Below, piece after piece: positions 31,300-41,954 of a stretch of DNA of 64,000 bases. Position numbers and translations under genes: made by a program. The DNA is taken from assembly GCA_964036045.1 (NCBI GenBank), contig OZ038380.1:125780899-125844898 (forward strand), read 5' to 3'. Numbering within the stretch: position 1 is the first letter of the stretch; every line of letters begins with the position of its first letter. This stretch comes from Eutreptiella sp. 'Long Island Sound 2002'. Taxonomy: Eukaryota; Euglenozoa; Euglenophyceae; Eutreptiales; Eutreptiaceae. Under the pieces are notes generated by a model. That model had not been told where the DNA came from and did not search any database. It was given only the letters and a program-made list of their open reading frames with translations.

Positions 31300-33160
31300 T
31301 TAGGTGGCGGCGCCGCTGGCCGGGGCGTCAGGCGCGTCGTGCTGTGTGGCGCGCAGGGCTGCTGCGGTGCTGTGCCTGCCGCCGGTGTCGGTGCGCCGAC
31401 GCTTGTGGGGTGGTGAGGGGATGTGTGTGTGCGGGGCTGGGCTTTGAGTGATGTCCCACAGGCCGGAGCCGTCTCGCTGTGTCTCCCAGAGGGTCTCCTG
31501 CAGGCGCCTGAGGAAATACAGGTGGTCCTGGGGCGCGGGGAGGTTGCGGGGGTGGACTCCGAGGGGGTGGAGCGCATCGGCCAGCATGGCTTCCCATGCG
31601 GCCTGCAGCATGCACGCCCCCGCCAGCAGGAGGCGGCAGTTCTCCACCGACCCCCTGCGGGGCCGGTGGACAAGGCCCTTGAGGGAGGGCTCTGCCCGGG
31701 CCCACTTTCGCAGCTCTCACCAGCGCTGCCACCACTGTCCCTGGGCGGGGCCGCGGTCTTGGGCGGAGGAGTGGGCGTGGGTGGGCGTGACGGGGTCATG
31801 GGGACTGGTGGCGGTGGCGGGCCTTGGGGATTCCTCGTAGTCCTGTTCTGTGGGGGTGCGCGGGGAGTGGGGGCGCGAGGGGATGTGGACTCGCGGTTGT
31901 GCGCGCACCATGTCTGCCGCGGAATTCGGTGGGGACTCGCAGCGGCGGCGGTAGCAGGGCATGCGCTGTATGTGGGCTGACATCGAGGGTCGATAGGGGG
32001 GCGGGGACGCTGCTGGCGGATCCTGGCGTCGTTCCCGCCCGGTCTGAGGTGGTCCGTTGGCCTGGGGTGCGGGCTTTCAGAGGTGGCGGGATGAGGTGCG
32101 TCACGGTTCGGCTGCAGCGCACTCGCCATGAAGATGGTGGCGGTCGCGTCGGTGACAGTGAGGGGGCGCCGTGCTGGGCGCTGCTGCCTCCGGGCCTGGG
32201 ATGGCTGGGGCTGAATGTCATAGAGGACGTCCTTGGGGGGTCGGGCTCGCGCTGCCTTCGTGGCGCCGGGCTTGGGCTCCGGCTTGGGTTTGGCTGCAGG
32301 TTGTGGCCGCGGCGCGCCGACGGGTTTGGGCGGCTGCGTGGCGGCGGTCTTGGGTTTCGGCCGCGCTGCGGGCGCGGGCCTCGTCGGGGCGTGTGCCTTG
32401 GCGGCGGCGGGGTTTCTCGCCGCGGGGACGGTTTTGGGGGCCCGTTTGGGAGGTTTCCCCCGCGGTTTGTGAGATGGCCTGCTGGATGAGGACGTGGTGG
32501 TGGTGGTGGTGAATGAGGTAGTTGTGGTGGTGGAGGTTCTGGAGTCGGAGGTGGAGGAGAGGGCCGTCGGGGATGGCAGAGGGCCCTGGGCTGCGGCAGC
32601 GGGCGTGGAATGCTGAGTCCTGCGAGTAGTGAGAACGAGGGTGCGGGTTCGGACACCGGGCGTGTGCGCGCGCTTTCCGTGATGACCTGTGTGTGCTGGT
32701 GCCGGTGTAGGTGCATGTGGCGGTGTGGTGGCGTTGTCTTGGCTGCGGGGGCACGTGGGTTATCCGGGGAGTGTCCATATCTGCTCCAGGACGTGTCGGT
32801 GCGTTTGCTGGAGGTAGTCGAGGGTGCGGAAGAAACATCGCTGGATGCCGGGCATGTCCTCCTCCGTGAGGTGGGGGTAGTTTTGGACGGGTGTGTGGGG
32901 GCCTGGCCACAGCAGCGCCATGAGGCGGGCTGCCACCGTGTATGGGCAGAGCTGTAGGGTGGCCCGGCGTTGGGGGTTGGGTCCCCTGCGGTTTGGGGGG
33001 GCCTCCCTCTGCTGGGGGCGCAGCGAGACCTTCCACAGCCACCGGTCCGTGGGGATCCCCCAGTTCCGCTGGGTCCCCTTGGCAAGGCAATACATTGCCC
33101 TACCAAGGCCTTGGTTGCCGCTGCGGATGGAGAGCAGCGTGTCCAGGGACTTGCGTTCCC
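31300..33160 (-). pseudogene. LINE-beta ORF_B, partial copy 1
   Basis: The upstream end is fused at 33160/33161 to LINE-alpha ORF2. The frame 33095-32760 (MYCLAKG...; LTEEDMPGIQRCFFRTLDYL) matches 43748-43419 of the long beta copy. A Ser/Thr- and Pro/Lys-rich middle with many homopolymer frame changes follows. Next come ELRKWARAEP (about 31715-31690) and finally QAAWEAMLADALHPLG, ending at 31300. In this copy the last 116 codons (31647-31300) are intact. The product is a LINE accessory protein of unknown role. Confidence 0.75.
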
Positions 33161-34485
33161 ATGTGTTCTCTGGCGGTGGAGTTGGTGAGTTGTTCCGTGT
33201 GTGTCAACAGGAGGTGTTTGGGGTGTACCATTTGGGCGGCTTCCCTGTGGACTGCTTTTGACTGGAGGTGTGCTGCTGCTTCCATCAGGCTTTCTGTGTG
33301 TTTCGCGAGGTGTCGGTGTAAGGCCTGTGTTACCGCCCCCCTCATGGTGGCTTCCTTGACCAGGGGATCTCTGCAGAGGTGTTCGGTGGCCTGGTTTGCG
33401 TGGCTGCGGGTTGGCCAGCTTTCGTGTTGCCCTAGGGTTTCTGCCGGGGACCAGCGCACTAGTGTGTCCCTGCCCGTACGGGGAGGGTATTTCGTGAAGT
33501 GTTCCCAGTTCTCTGGGTTGGTGTGGTCGCACGGGCAGCCGGTGTGTTCCTCCAGGACGTGGATGTGCTTGCGGGCGAGCCATCTTGCGACCCTGGTGAG
33601 GAATGGCAGTTGCTCCCTGAGGAGCCGGATGCGTCGTTTCTGGAGGTGGGCTGGGACGTTTGCTGGGCGCCGTGCTGAGTGGTAGAGGGGGACTTGCAGT
33701 TTCTTCTGGAGCGCTTGGATGTGTGCTCGGCTGTCTGTGTCGCCGAGCACGCGGGCGAGATGTAGGATGGGGTTGGGATAATTGTATGCTCTGTCGTGGG
33801 AGGTATAGGAGGCGTCCTCTGGTACCCAGTCCCGGAGCCGATGGGGCTCCCGTTTCGGGGGTATGTGTTCGAGGTGTGTGTGGTTTCGGCCGAGGTCGGG
33901 GACCTGCTGAGTCGAGAGGTGCGTTGTGCGCTGGTGTACTGCCCTATTGTCGACCTTACCATTTCTGTATGGGTGTCTGTCAGATTCTTGTTTCACGATT
34001 TGAAGTTGGACGTAGGGGGGAAGGCTGCAACAGGCTTTCCAGAGTAGCAGTGCTTGGGTGCCGAGGCTCGTCGCGGTGGCTTTGTGGAGTGGTTGTCTTG
34101 ATTTGCGGAGGCCTGGGTGTGGGTCAAAAGAGGAGTGCACCACGAACCAGACCCGGACGATGTGCGGGAGGTGGGCGGGTAGGCAGGCCGCGATTTCGGC
34201 GATGGTGTCGGCCATGGCTCCCAGTTCCCCGTGGGAGGAGGCTCTGTAGGTGGTGTGGCCCGTGTGGTGGTCCATGTGGTAGTGTCCCTCGGTGTGGGTT
34301 AGCTGCAGGGTGGCCCCTCAGGTGATGGACGTGAGGGGGGATTCGCCTGAGGCGTCGGTGAAGAAGAGTAGGTCCGTTGGTGAGGGCTGTAGGAGGCGGC
34401 ATGGGTTCATGGGCAGGTAGGCGTATATGGCGAGGCCCGTGGTGAGGTGGGCGACGGGGGTTGTGGGCTGGAAGCCGGGGGTGGC
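33161..34485 (-). pseudogene. LINE-alpha ORF2, copy 3: RNase H and zinc-knuckle end
   Basis: A 391-codon frame (34275-33100) is open across the whole piece. RNase H keeps the SSHGELGAM Glu but has VVHSS (His for the second Asp) and RNGKVD at the fourth position. The zinc knuckle reads CPCDH...WEHFTKY, so its last Cys is lost. At 33160/33161 the sequence switches to LINE-beta ORF_B, and the frame then runs 20 more codons out of phase. The left end of the RNase H (34485) meets Sat65-D. Confidence 0.88.
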
Positions 34486-35965
34486 GGTTTGTTGTGTTGT
34501 GGTTGCGGTGTCCTGGGCCACTTGGCTCCTGTTCACCGGTGCGCCCGCTCGCTGTGGTGTGTTGGGTGTGCGGTGTCCCGGGACCCTTGGCTCCTGTTCA
34601 CCGGTGTTCCCGCTGGGGGTGTTGTGTTGCGTGTGCAATGTCCTGGGCCACTTGGCTCCTGTTCGCCGGTGCGCCTGCTCCGTGTGTTGCTTTGCGTGCG
34701 CGGTGTCCTGGGTCAATTGGCTCCTGTTCACCAGTGTGCCTGCTCTGTCTTTTGTTTCGTTTGTGCGGTGTCCTGGGCCACTTGGCTCCTGTTCACAGGT
34801 GTGCCCGCGTGGTTTGTTGTGTTGTGTCTGCGGTGTCCTGGGCCACTTGGCTCCTGTTCACCGGTGCCCCCGCTCCGTGTGGTGTGTTGAGTGTGCACTG
34901 TCCCGGGCACCTTGGCTTCAGTTCACCGGTGTGCCCGCTGGGTGTATTGTGTTGTGTGTGCCATGTCCTGGGCCACTTGGCACCTGTTCGCCGGTGCGCC
35001 TGGTCCGTGTGTTGCTTTGCGTGCGCGGTGTCCTGGGTCACTTTGCTCCTGTTCACCGGTGTGCCTGCTCTGTGTTTTGTTTTGTCTGTGCGGTGTCCTG
35101 GGCCACTTGGCTCCTGTTCACAGGTGTGCCCGCGCGGTTTGTTGTGTTGCGTCTGCGGTGTCCTGGGCCATTTGGCTCCTGTTCACCGGTGCGCCCGCTC
35201 CTTGTAGTGTGTTGCGCGTGCGGTGTCCCGGGCCCCTTTGCTCCCGTTCAGCGGTGTGCCCGCTGGGGGTGTTGTGTTGCGTGTGCGATGTCCTGGGCCA
35301 CTTGGCTCCTGTACGCCGGTATGCCTGCTCCGTGTGTTGCTTTGCGTGCGCGGTGTCCTGGGTCACTTGGCTTGTGTTCACCGGTGTGCCTGCTCTGTCT
35401 TTTGTTTTGTTTGTGCGTTGTCCTGGGCCACTTGGCTCCTGTTCACCGGTGTGCCCGCGTGGTTTGCTTTGTTTTGTCTGCGGTGTCCTGGGCCACTTGG
35501 CTCCTGTTCACGGGTGTGTCCGCTCCTTGTAGTGCGTTGCGTCTGTGGCGTCCTGCACCCCTTGGCCCCCGCTCATCGATGTGCCTGCTGGGTGTGTTGT
35601 GTTGCGTGTGGGGTGTCATTGGCCACTTGGCTCCTGTTCACCGGTGCGCTCGCTCGGTGTGTTGCTTTGCGTGCGCGATGTCCTGGGCCACTTGGCTCCT
35701 GTTCACCGGGGTGCTTGCTCTGTCCTTTGTTTTGTTTGTGCCGTCCTGTGCAACTTGGCTCCTGCTCTCCGGTGTGCCCGCTTGGCGTGCTGTTTTGTGT
35801 GTGCGGTGTCCTGGGCCTATTGGCTCCTGTTCACCGGTGTGCCAGGCCGTGGTGTCCCGTCCCTTTGTTGCCCTCGGTGCACGCGCGTGTGCGGTGTCCT
35901 GGCCCTTGTGGCGCCTGTTCACCGGTGTGCGCGCTGTGTGCGGTGCGCGTGTGCCATTGGTGGTT
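34486..35965 (+). repeat. Sat65-D: 65-bp satellite with 325-bp higher-order repeat, about 23 units
   Basis: TGCTCTGTCTTTTG-type units start at 34741, 35066 and 35391, each exactly 325 bp apart. The array begins at the phase GCGGTTTGTTGTGTTGTG, directly after LINE-alpha RNase H sequence, and ends in the variant unit that precedes the beta 3' region. Confidence 0.95.
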
Positions 35966-36805
35966 GTGTCCCCCTTCATCTGCCCCCAATTATCGTTTTT
36001 CTTTAAATGGAAAAAGAAAAGAAAAAACAGGGGCGCGCGTACACTGCAGGCACAGGCACGGGGAGCTGGTGCGGCGGTGCAATAGTGTTGTGTCCTCTGG
36101 TGTGTGTCGTCGGTGCTTCGGCGGCGATCGTGCCCCAGGGGTGCGGCTCGCGCGTCCTGATGTACACGGGTATGGGTCAGGCCGTGTTTGGTTCGGTGTC
36201 TCTTTGCTTCTGGTGCTGGCTGGTTAGGCGGCTGTGTGGGCTGTGGGTGTGGGCTGTGGGAACGTTGTTCCTTCGGCAGGCCTGGTTAGGAGTGAAGGGT
36301 TAGCGGTTTCGGGGTGTGGCTCCGGTTTGATTTGTGTTGGGGCTTTGGCTTGGTTAGGCGGTTGTGGCGGTAGAGGGCCTGGGTTCGGTGCCTTTGGGCG
36401 TAGTTGTGCCCGTTGCCCGGTTTGTTTGGTGAACTCTGGGCGGGGCCTGGCGTGGCGCCCCGCGGCGGTGGTTTGCTGAGTAACGGGGTTAGGTGGCGGC
36501 GCCGCTGGCCGGGGGGTCAGGCGCGTCGTGCTGTGTGGCGCGCAGGGCTGCTGGGGTGCTGTGGGTCCGGCCGGTGTCGGTGCACCGACGCTTGTGGGGT
36601 GGTGAGGGGGTTTGTTTCTGTGCGGAGCTAGGCTTTGGGTGATGTCCCATAGGCCGAAGCTGTCTCGCTGTGTCTCCCATAGGGTCTCCCGCAGGCGCCT
36701 GAGGACATACGGGTGGTCCTGGGGCGCAGGGAGGTTGCGGGGGCGGACTCCCAGGGGGTGGAGCACATCGGCCAGCATGGCTTCCCATGCGGCCTTTGGC
36801 ATGCC
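35966..36805 (-). pseudogene. LINE-beta 3'-terminal fragment 1 (ORF_B end plus 3' region)
   Basis: Bases 36805-36489 encode AAWEAMLADVLHPLGVRPRN and the rest of the beta ORF_B C-terminus, up to its stop. Bases 36488-35966 are the beta 3' region with its A/T tract at 35992-36028. The 5' side is cut within GGCCTTTGGCATGCCCGCGC and meets the satellite. The same cut is used in fragments 2 and 3, so the three are products of tandem duplication rather than separate insertions. Confidence 0.85.
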
Positions 36806-37645
36806 CGCGCGGTTTGTTGTGTTGTGTCTGCGGTGTCCTGGGTCACTTGGCTCCTGTTCACAGGTGTCCCCGCTCGGTGTGGTGTGTTGGGTGTGCGGTG
36901 TCCCGGGCACCTTGGCTCCCGTTCAACGGTGTGCCCGCTCGGGGTGTTGTGTTGCGTGTGCGATGTCCTGGGCCACTTGGCTCCTGTATGCCGGTGCGCC
37001 TGCTCCGTGTGTTGCTTTGCGTGCGCGGTGTCCTGGGTCACTTGGCCCCTGTTCACCGGTGTGCCTGCCCTGTCTTTTGTTTTGTTTGTGCGTTGTCCTG
37101 GGCCACTTGGCTCCTGTTCACCGGTGTGCCCGCGCGGTTTGTTTTGTTTTGTCTGCGGTGTCCTGGGCGATTTGGCTCCTGTTCACGGGTGTGTCCGCTC
37201 GGTGTGTTGTGTTGCGTGTGTGGTGTCCTGCACCCCTTGGCCCCCGCTCACCGGTGTGCCCGCTGGGTGTGTTGTGTTGCGTGTGCCGTGTCCTGGGCCA
37301 CTTGGCTCCTGTTCACCGGTGCGCTCGCTCGGTGTGTTGCTTTGCGTGCGCGGTGTCCTGGCCCACCTGGCTCCTGTTCACCGGGGAGCTTGCTCTGTCT
37401 TTTGTTTTGTTTGTGCGGTGTCCTGTGCAACTTGGCTCCTGCTCTCTTGTGTGCCCGCTCGGCGTCCTGTTTTGTGTGTGCGGTGTCCTGGGCCTATTGG
37501 CTCCTGTTCACCGGTGTGCCAGGCCGTGGTGTCCCGTCTCCTTGTTGCCCTCGCTGCACGCGCGTGTGCGGTGTCCTGGCCCTTGTGGCGCCTGTTCACC
37601 GGTGTGCGCGCTGTGTGCGGTGCGCGTGTGCCATTGGTGGTTGTG
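36806..37645 (+). repeat. Sat65-E: 65-bp satellite, about 13 units
   Basis: Begins at the GCGGTTTGTTGTG phase after the beta fragment and ends in the variant unit (CCTTGTGGCGCCTGTTCACC) before the next 3' region. Unit types match those of arrays C and D. Confidence 0.93.
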
Positions 37646-38473
37646 TCCCTCTTCCTCCCCCCCTAATTATTGTTTTTCTTTAAATGGAAAAAAAAAACAG
37701 GGGCGAGCGTACACTGCAGGCACAGGCACCGGCAGCTGGTGCGGCGGTGGCATAGTGTTGTGTCCTCTGGCGTGTGTCGTCAGTGCTGTGGCGGCGGTCG
37801 TGCCAAAGGGGTGCGGCTCACGCGTCCTGATGTACACGGGTATGGGTGAGGCCGGGTTTGGTTCGGTGTCTCTTTGCTTCTGGTGCTGGCTGGTTAGGCG
37901 GCTGTGTGGGCTGTGGGTGTGGGCTGTGGGAACGTTGTTCCTTCGGCAGGCCTGGTTAGGAGTGAAGGGTTAGCGGTTTCGGGGTGTGGCTCCGGTTTGA
38001 TTTGTGTTGGGGCTTTGGCTTGGTTAGGCGGTTGTGACGGTAGAGGGCCTGGGTTCGGTGCCTTTGGGCGTAGTTGTGCCCGTTGCCCGGTTTGTTTGGT
38101 GAACTCTGCGCGGGGCCTGGCGTGGCGCCCCGCGGCGGTGGTTTGCTGAGTAACGGGGTTAGGTGGCAGCGCCGCTGGCCGGGGGGTCAGGCGCGTCGTG
38201 CTGTGTGGCGCGCAGGGCTGCTGGGGTGCTGTGGGTCCGGCCGGTGTCGGTGCGCCGACGCTTGTGGGGTGGTGAGGGGGTTTGTGTGTGCGGAGCTAGG
38301 CTTTGGGTGATGTCCCATAGACCGAAGCTGTCTCGCTGTGTCTCCCATAGGGTCTCCCGCAGGCGCCTGAGGACATACGGGTGGTCCTGGGGCGCAGGGA
38401 GGGTGCGGGGGCGGACTCCCAGGGGGTGGAGCACATCGGCCAGCATGGCTTCCCATGCGGCCTTTGGCATGCC
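37646..38473 (-). pseudogene. LINE-beta 3'-terminal fragment 2
   Basis: Same content and same 5' breakpoint as fragment 1; the joint GGCCTTTGGC is at 38459, 1,668 bp after that of fragment 1. ORF_B residues from the AAWEAMLADV block to the stop are in one frame. The A/T tract is at about 37671-37697. Confidence 0.85.
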
Positions 38474-39570
38474 CGCGCGGTTCGTTGTGTTGTGTCTGCG
38501 GTGTCCTGGACCACTTGGCTCCTGTTCACCGGTGTCCCCGCTCGGTGTGGTGTGTTGAGTGTGCCATGTCCTGGGCAACTTGGCTCCTGTTCCCCGGTGC
38601 GCCTGGTCCGTGTGTTGCTTTGCGTGCGCGGTGTCCTGGGTCACTTGGCTCTTGTTCACCGGTGTGCCTGCTCTGTCTTTTGGTTTGTTTGTGCGGTGTC
38701 CTGGGCCACTTGGCTCCTGTTCACAGGTGTGCCCGCGCGGTTTGTTGTGTTGGGTCTGCGGTGTCCTGGGCCATTTGGCCCCTGTTCACCGGTGCGCCCG
38801 CTCCTTGTAGTGTGTTGCGTGTGCGGTGTCCCGGGCCCCTCGGCTCCCGTTCAACGGTGTGCCCGCTCGGGGTGTTGTGTTGCGTGTGCGATGTCCTGGG
38901 CCACTTGGCTCCTGTAAGCCGGTGCGCCTGCTCCGTGTGTTGCTTTGCGTGCGCGGTGTCCTGGGTCACTTGGCTCCTGTTCACCGGTGTGCCTGCCCTG
39001 TCTTTTGTTTTGTTTGTGCGTTGTCCTGGGCCACTTGGCTCCTGTTCACCGGTGTGCCCGCGCGGTTTGTTTTGTTTTGTCTGCGGTGTCCTGGGCCATT
39101 TGGCTCCTGTTCACGGGTGTGTCCGCTCGGTGTGTTGTGTTGCGTGTGTGGCGTCCTGCACCCCTTGGCCCCCGCTAACCGGTGTGCCCGCTGGGTGTGT
39201 TGTGTTGCGTGTGCGGTGTCCTGGGCCACTTGGCTCCTGTTCACTGGTGCGCTCGCTCGGTGTGTTGCTTTGCGTGCGCGGTGTCCTGGACCACCTGGCT
39301 CCTGTTCACCGGGGTGCTTGCTCTGTCTTTTGTTTTGTTTGTGCGGTGTCCTGTGCAACTTGGCTCCTGCTCTCTGGTGTGCCCGCTCGGCGTCCTGTTT
39401 TGTGTGTGCGGTGTCCTGGGCCTATTGGCTCCTGTTCACCGGTGTGCCAGGCCGTGGTGTCCCGTCTCTTTGTTGCCCTCGCTGCACGCGCGTGTGCGGT
39501 GTCCTGGCCCTTGTGGCGCCTGTTCACCGGTGTGCGCGCTGTGTGCGGTGCGCGTGTGCCATTGGTGGTT
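38474..39570 (+). repeat. Sat65-F: 65-bp satellite, about 17 units
   Basis: Starts GCGGTTCGTTGTG at the beta fragment joint and ends with the same variant unit as arrays C-E and G. Four units longer than array E, which explains the 1,931-bp versus 1,668-bp spacing of the larger tandem unit. Confidence 0.93.
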
Positions 39571-40404
39571 GTGTCCCTCTTCCTCCCCCCCTAATTATCG
39601 TTTTCCTTTAAATGGAAAAAAAAAAAAACAGGGGCGAGCGTACACTGCAGGCACAGGCACCGGCAGCTGGTGCGGCGGTGGAATAGTGTTGTGTCCTCTG
39701 GCGTGTGTCGTCAGTGCTTTGGCGGCGGTCGCGCCCAAGGGGTGCGGCTCACGCGTCCTGATGTACACGGGTATGGGTCAGGCCGGGTTTGGTTCGGTGT
39801 CTCTTTGCTTCTGGTGCTGGCTGGTTAGGCGGCTGTGTGGGCTGTGGCTGTGGGCTGTGGGAACGTTGTTCCTTAGGCAGGCCTGGTTAGGAGTCAAGGG
39901 CTAGCGGTTTCGGGGTGTGGCTCAGGTTTGATTTGTGTTGGGGCTTTGGTTTGGTTAGGCGGTTGTGACGGTAGAGGGCCTGGGTTCGGTGCCTTTGGGT
40001 GTAGTTGTGCCTGTTGCCCGGTTTGTTTGGTGAACTCTGCGCGGGGCCTGGCGTCGCGCCCCGCGGCGGTAGTTTGCTGAGTAACGGGGTTAGGTGGCGG
40101 CGCCGCTGGCCGGGGGGTCAGGCGCGTCGTGCTGTGTGGCGCGCAGGGCTGCTGGGGTGCTGTGGGTCCGGCCGGTGTCGGTGCGCCGACACTTGTGGGG
40201 TGGTGAGGGGGTTTGTGTGTGCGGAGCTAGGCTTTGAGTGATGTCCCATAGGCCGAAGCTGTCTCGCTGTGTCTCCCATAGGGTCTCCCGCAGGCGCCTG
40301 AGGACATACGGGTGGTCCTGGGGCGCGGGGAGGTTGCGGGGGCGGACTCCCAGGGGGTGGAGCGCATCGGCCAGCATGGCTTCCCATGCGGCCTTTGGCA
40401 TGCC
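39571..40404 (-). pseudogene. LINE-beta 3'-terminal fragment 3
   Basis: Bases 40401-40090 form one frame of 103 codons (MPKAAWEAMLADALHPLGV at the start). The rest is beta 3' region with A/T tract 39599-39628. Joint GGCCTTTGGC at 40390, 1,931 bp after fragment 2. Confidence 0.85.
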
Positions 40405-41432
40405 CGCGCAGTTTGTTGTGTTGTGTCTGCGGTGTCCTGGCCCACTTGGCTCCTGTTCACCAGTGCCCGCTGGGTGTGTTGTGTTGTGTGTGCCATGTCC
40501 TGGGCCACTTGGCTCCTGTTCCCCGGTGCGCCTGGTCCGTGTGTTGCTTTGCGTGCGCGGTGTCCTGGGCCACTTGGCTCCTGTTCACCGGTGTGCCGCC
40601 TCTGTCTTTTGTTTTGTTTGTGCGGTGTCCTGGGCCACTTGGCTCCTGTTCACAGGTGTGCCCGCGCGGTTTGTTGTGTTGCGTCTGCGGTGTCCTGGGC
40701 CATTTGGCTCCTGTTCACCGGTGCGCCCGCTCCTTGTGGTGTGTTGCGTGTGCGGTGTCCCGGGCTCCTTGGCTCCCGTTCAACGGTGTGCCCGCTGGGG
40801 GTGTTGTGTTGCGTGTGCGATGTCCTGGGCTACTTGGCTCCTGTACGCCGGTGCGCCTGCTCCGTGTGTTGCTTTGCGTGCGCGGTGTCCTGGGTAACTT
40901 GGCTCCTGTTCACCGGTGTGCCCGCGCGGTTTGTTTTGTTTTGTCTGCGGTGTCCTGGGCCACTTGGCTCCTGTTCACGGGTGTGTCCGCTCGGTGTGTT
41001 GTGTTGCGTGTGTGGCGTCCTGCACCCCTTGGCCCCCGCTCACCGGTGTGCCCGCTGGGTGTGTTGTGTTGCGTGTGCCGTGTCCTGGGCCACTTGGCTC
41101 CTGTTCACCGGTGCGCTCGCTCGGTGTGTTGCTTTGCGTGGGTGGTGTCCTGGGCCACTTGGCTCCTGGTCACCGGGGTGCTTGCTCTGTCGTTTGTTTT
41201 GTTTGTGCGGTGTCCTGTGCAACTTGGCTCCTGCTCTCCGGTGTGCCCGCTCGGCATGCTGTTTTGTGTGCGGTGTCCTGGGCCTATTGGCTCCTGTTCA
41301 CCGGTGTGCCAGGCTGTGGTGTCCCGTCCCTTTGTTGCCCTCGGTGCAGGCGCGTGTGCGGTGTCCTGGCCCTTGTGGCGCCTGTTCACCGGTGTGCGCG
41401 CTGTGTGCGGTGCGCGTGTGCCATTGGTGGTT
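40405..41432 (+). repeat. Sat65-G: 65-bp satellite, about 16 units
   Basis: Starts GCAGTTTGTTGTG at the beta fragment joint and ends against the 3' region of the long LINE-beta copy. Unit types as in arrays C-F. Confidence 0.93.
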
Positions 41433-41954
41433 GTGTCCCTCTTCCTCCCCCCCTAATTATCGTTTTTCTTTAAATGGAAAAAAAAAGAAAAAACAGGGGC
41501 GAGCGTACACTGCAGGCACAGGCACGGGCAGCTGGTGCGGCGGTGCGATAGTGTTGTGTCCTCTGGTGTGTGTCGTCGGTGCCTTGGCGGCGGTCGCGCC
41601 CCAGGGGTGCGGCTCGTGCGTCCTGATGTACACGGGTATGGGTCAGGCCGGGTTTGCTTTGGTGTCTCTTTGCTTCTGGTGCTGGCTGGTTAGGCGGCTG
41701 TGTGGGCTGTGGGTGTGGGCTGTGGGAACGTTGTTCCTTCGGCAGGCCTGGTTAGGAGTCAAGGGTTAGCGGTTTCGGGATGTGGCTCGGGTTTGATTTG
41801 TGTTGGGGCTTTGGCTTGGTTAGGCGGTTGTGACGGTAGAGGGCCTGGGTTCGGTGCCTTTGGGCGTAGTTGTGCCCGTTGCCCGGTTTGTTTGGTGAAC
41901 TCTGGGCGGGGCCTGGCGTGGCGCCCCGCAGCGGTGGTTTGCTGAGTAACGGGG
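41433..41954 (-). repeat. LINE-beta 3' region of the long copy
   Basis: Follows the ORF_B stop (TAA read on the minus strand at 41955-41957). Contains the conserved ~500 bp seen at the other four sites and the A/T tract at 41461-41493 next to Sat65-G. Confidence 0.72.

Noticed and set aside
24963-41432. CENP-B box in the satellite
   Set aside because: The GTTCACCGGTGTGCC segment does not fit the known 17-bp box, so a centromere role rests only on array organisation.
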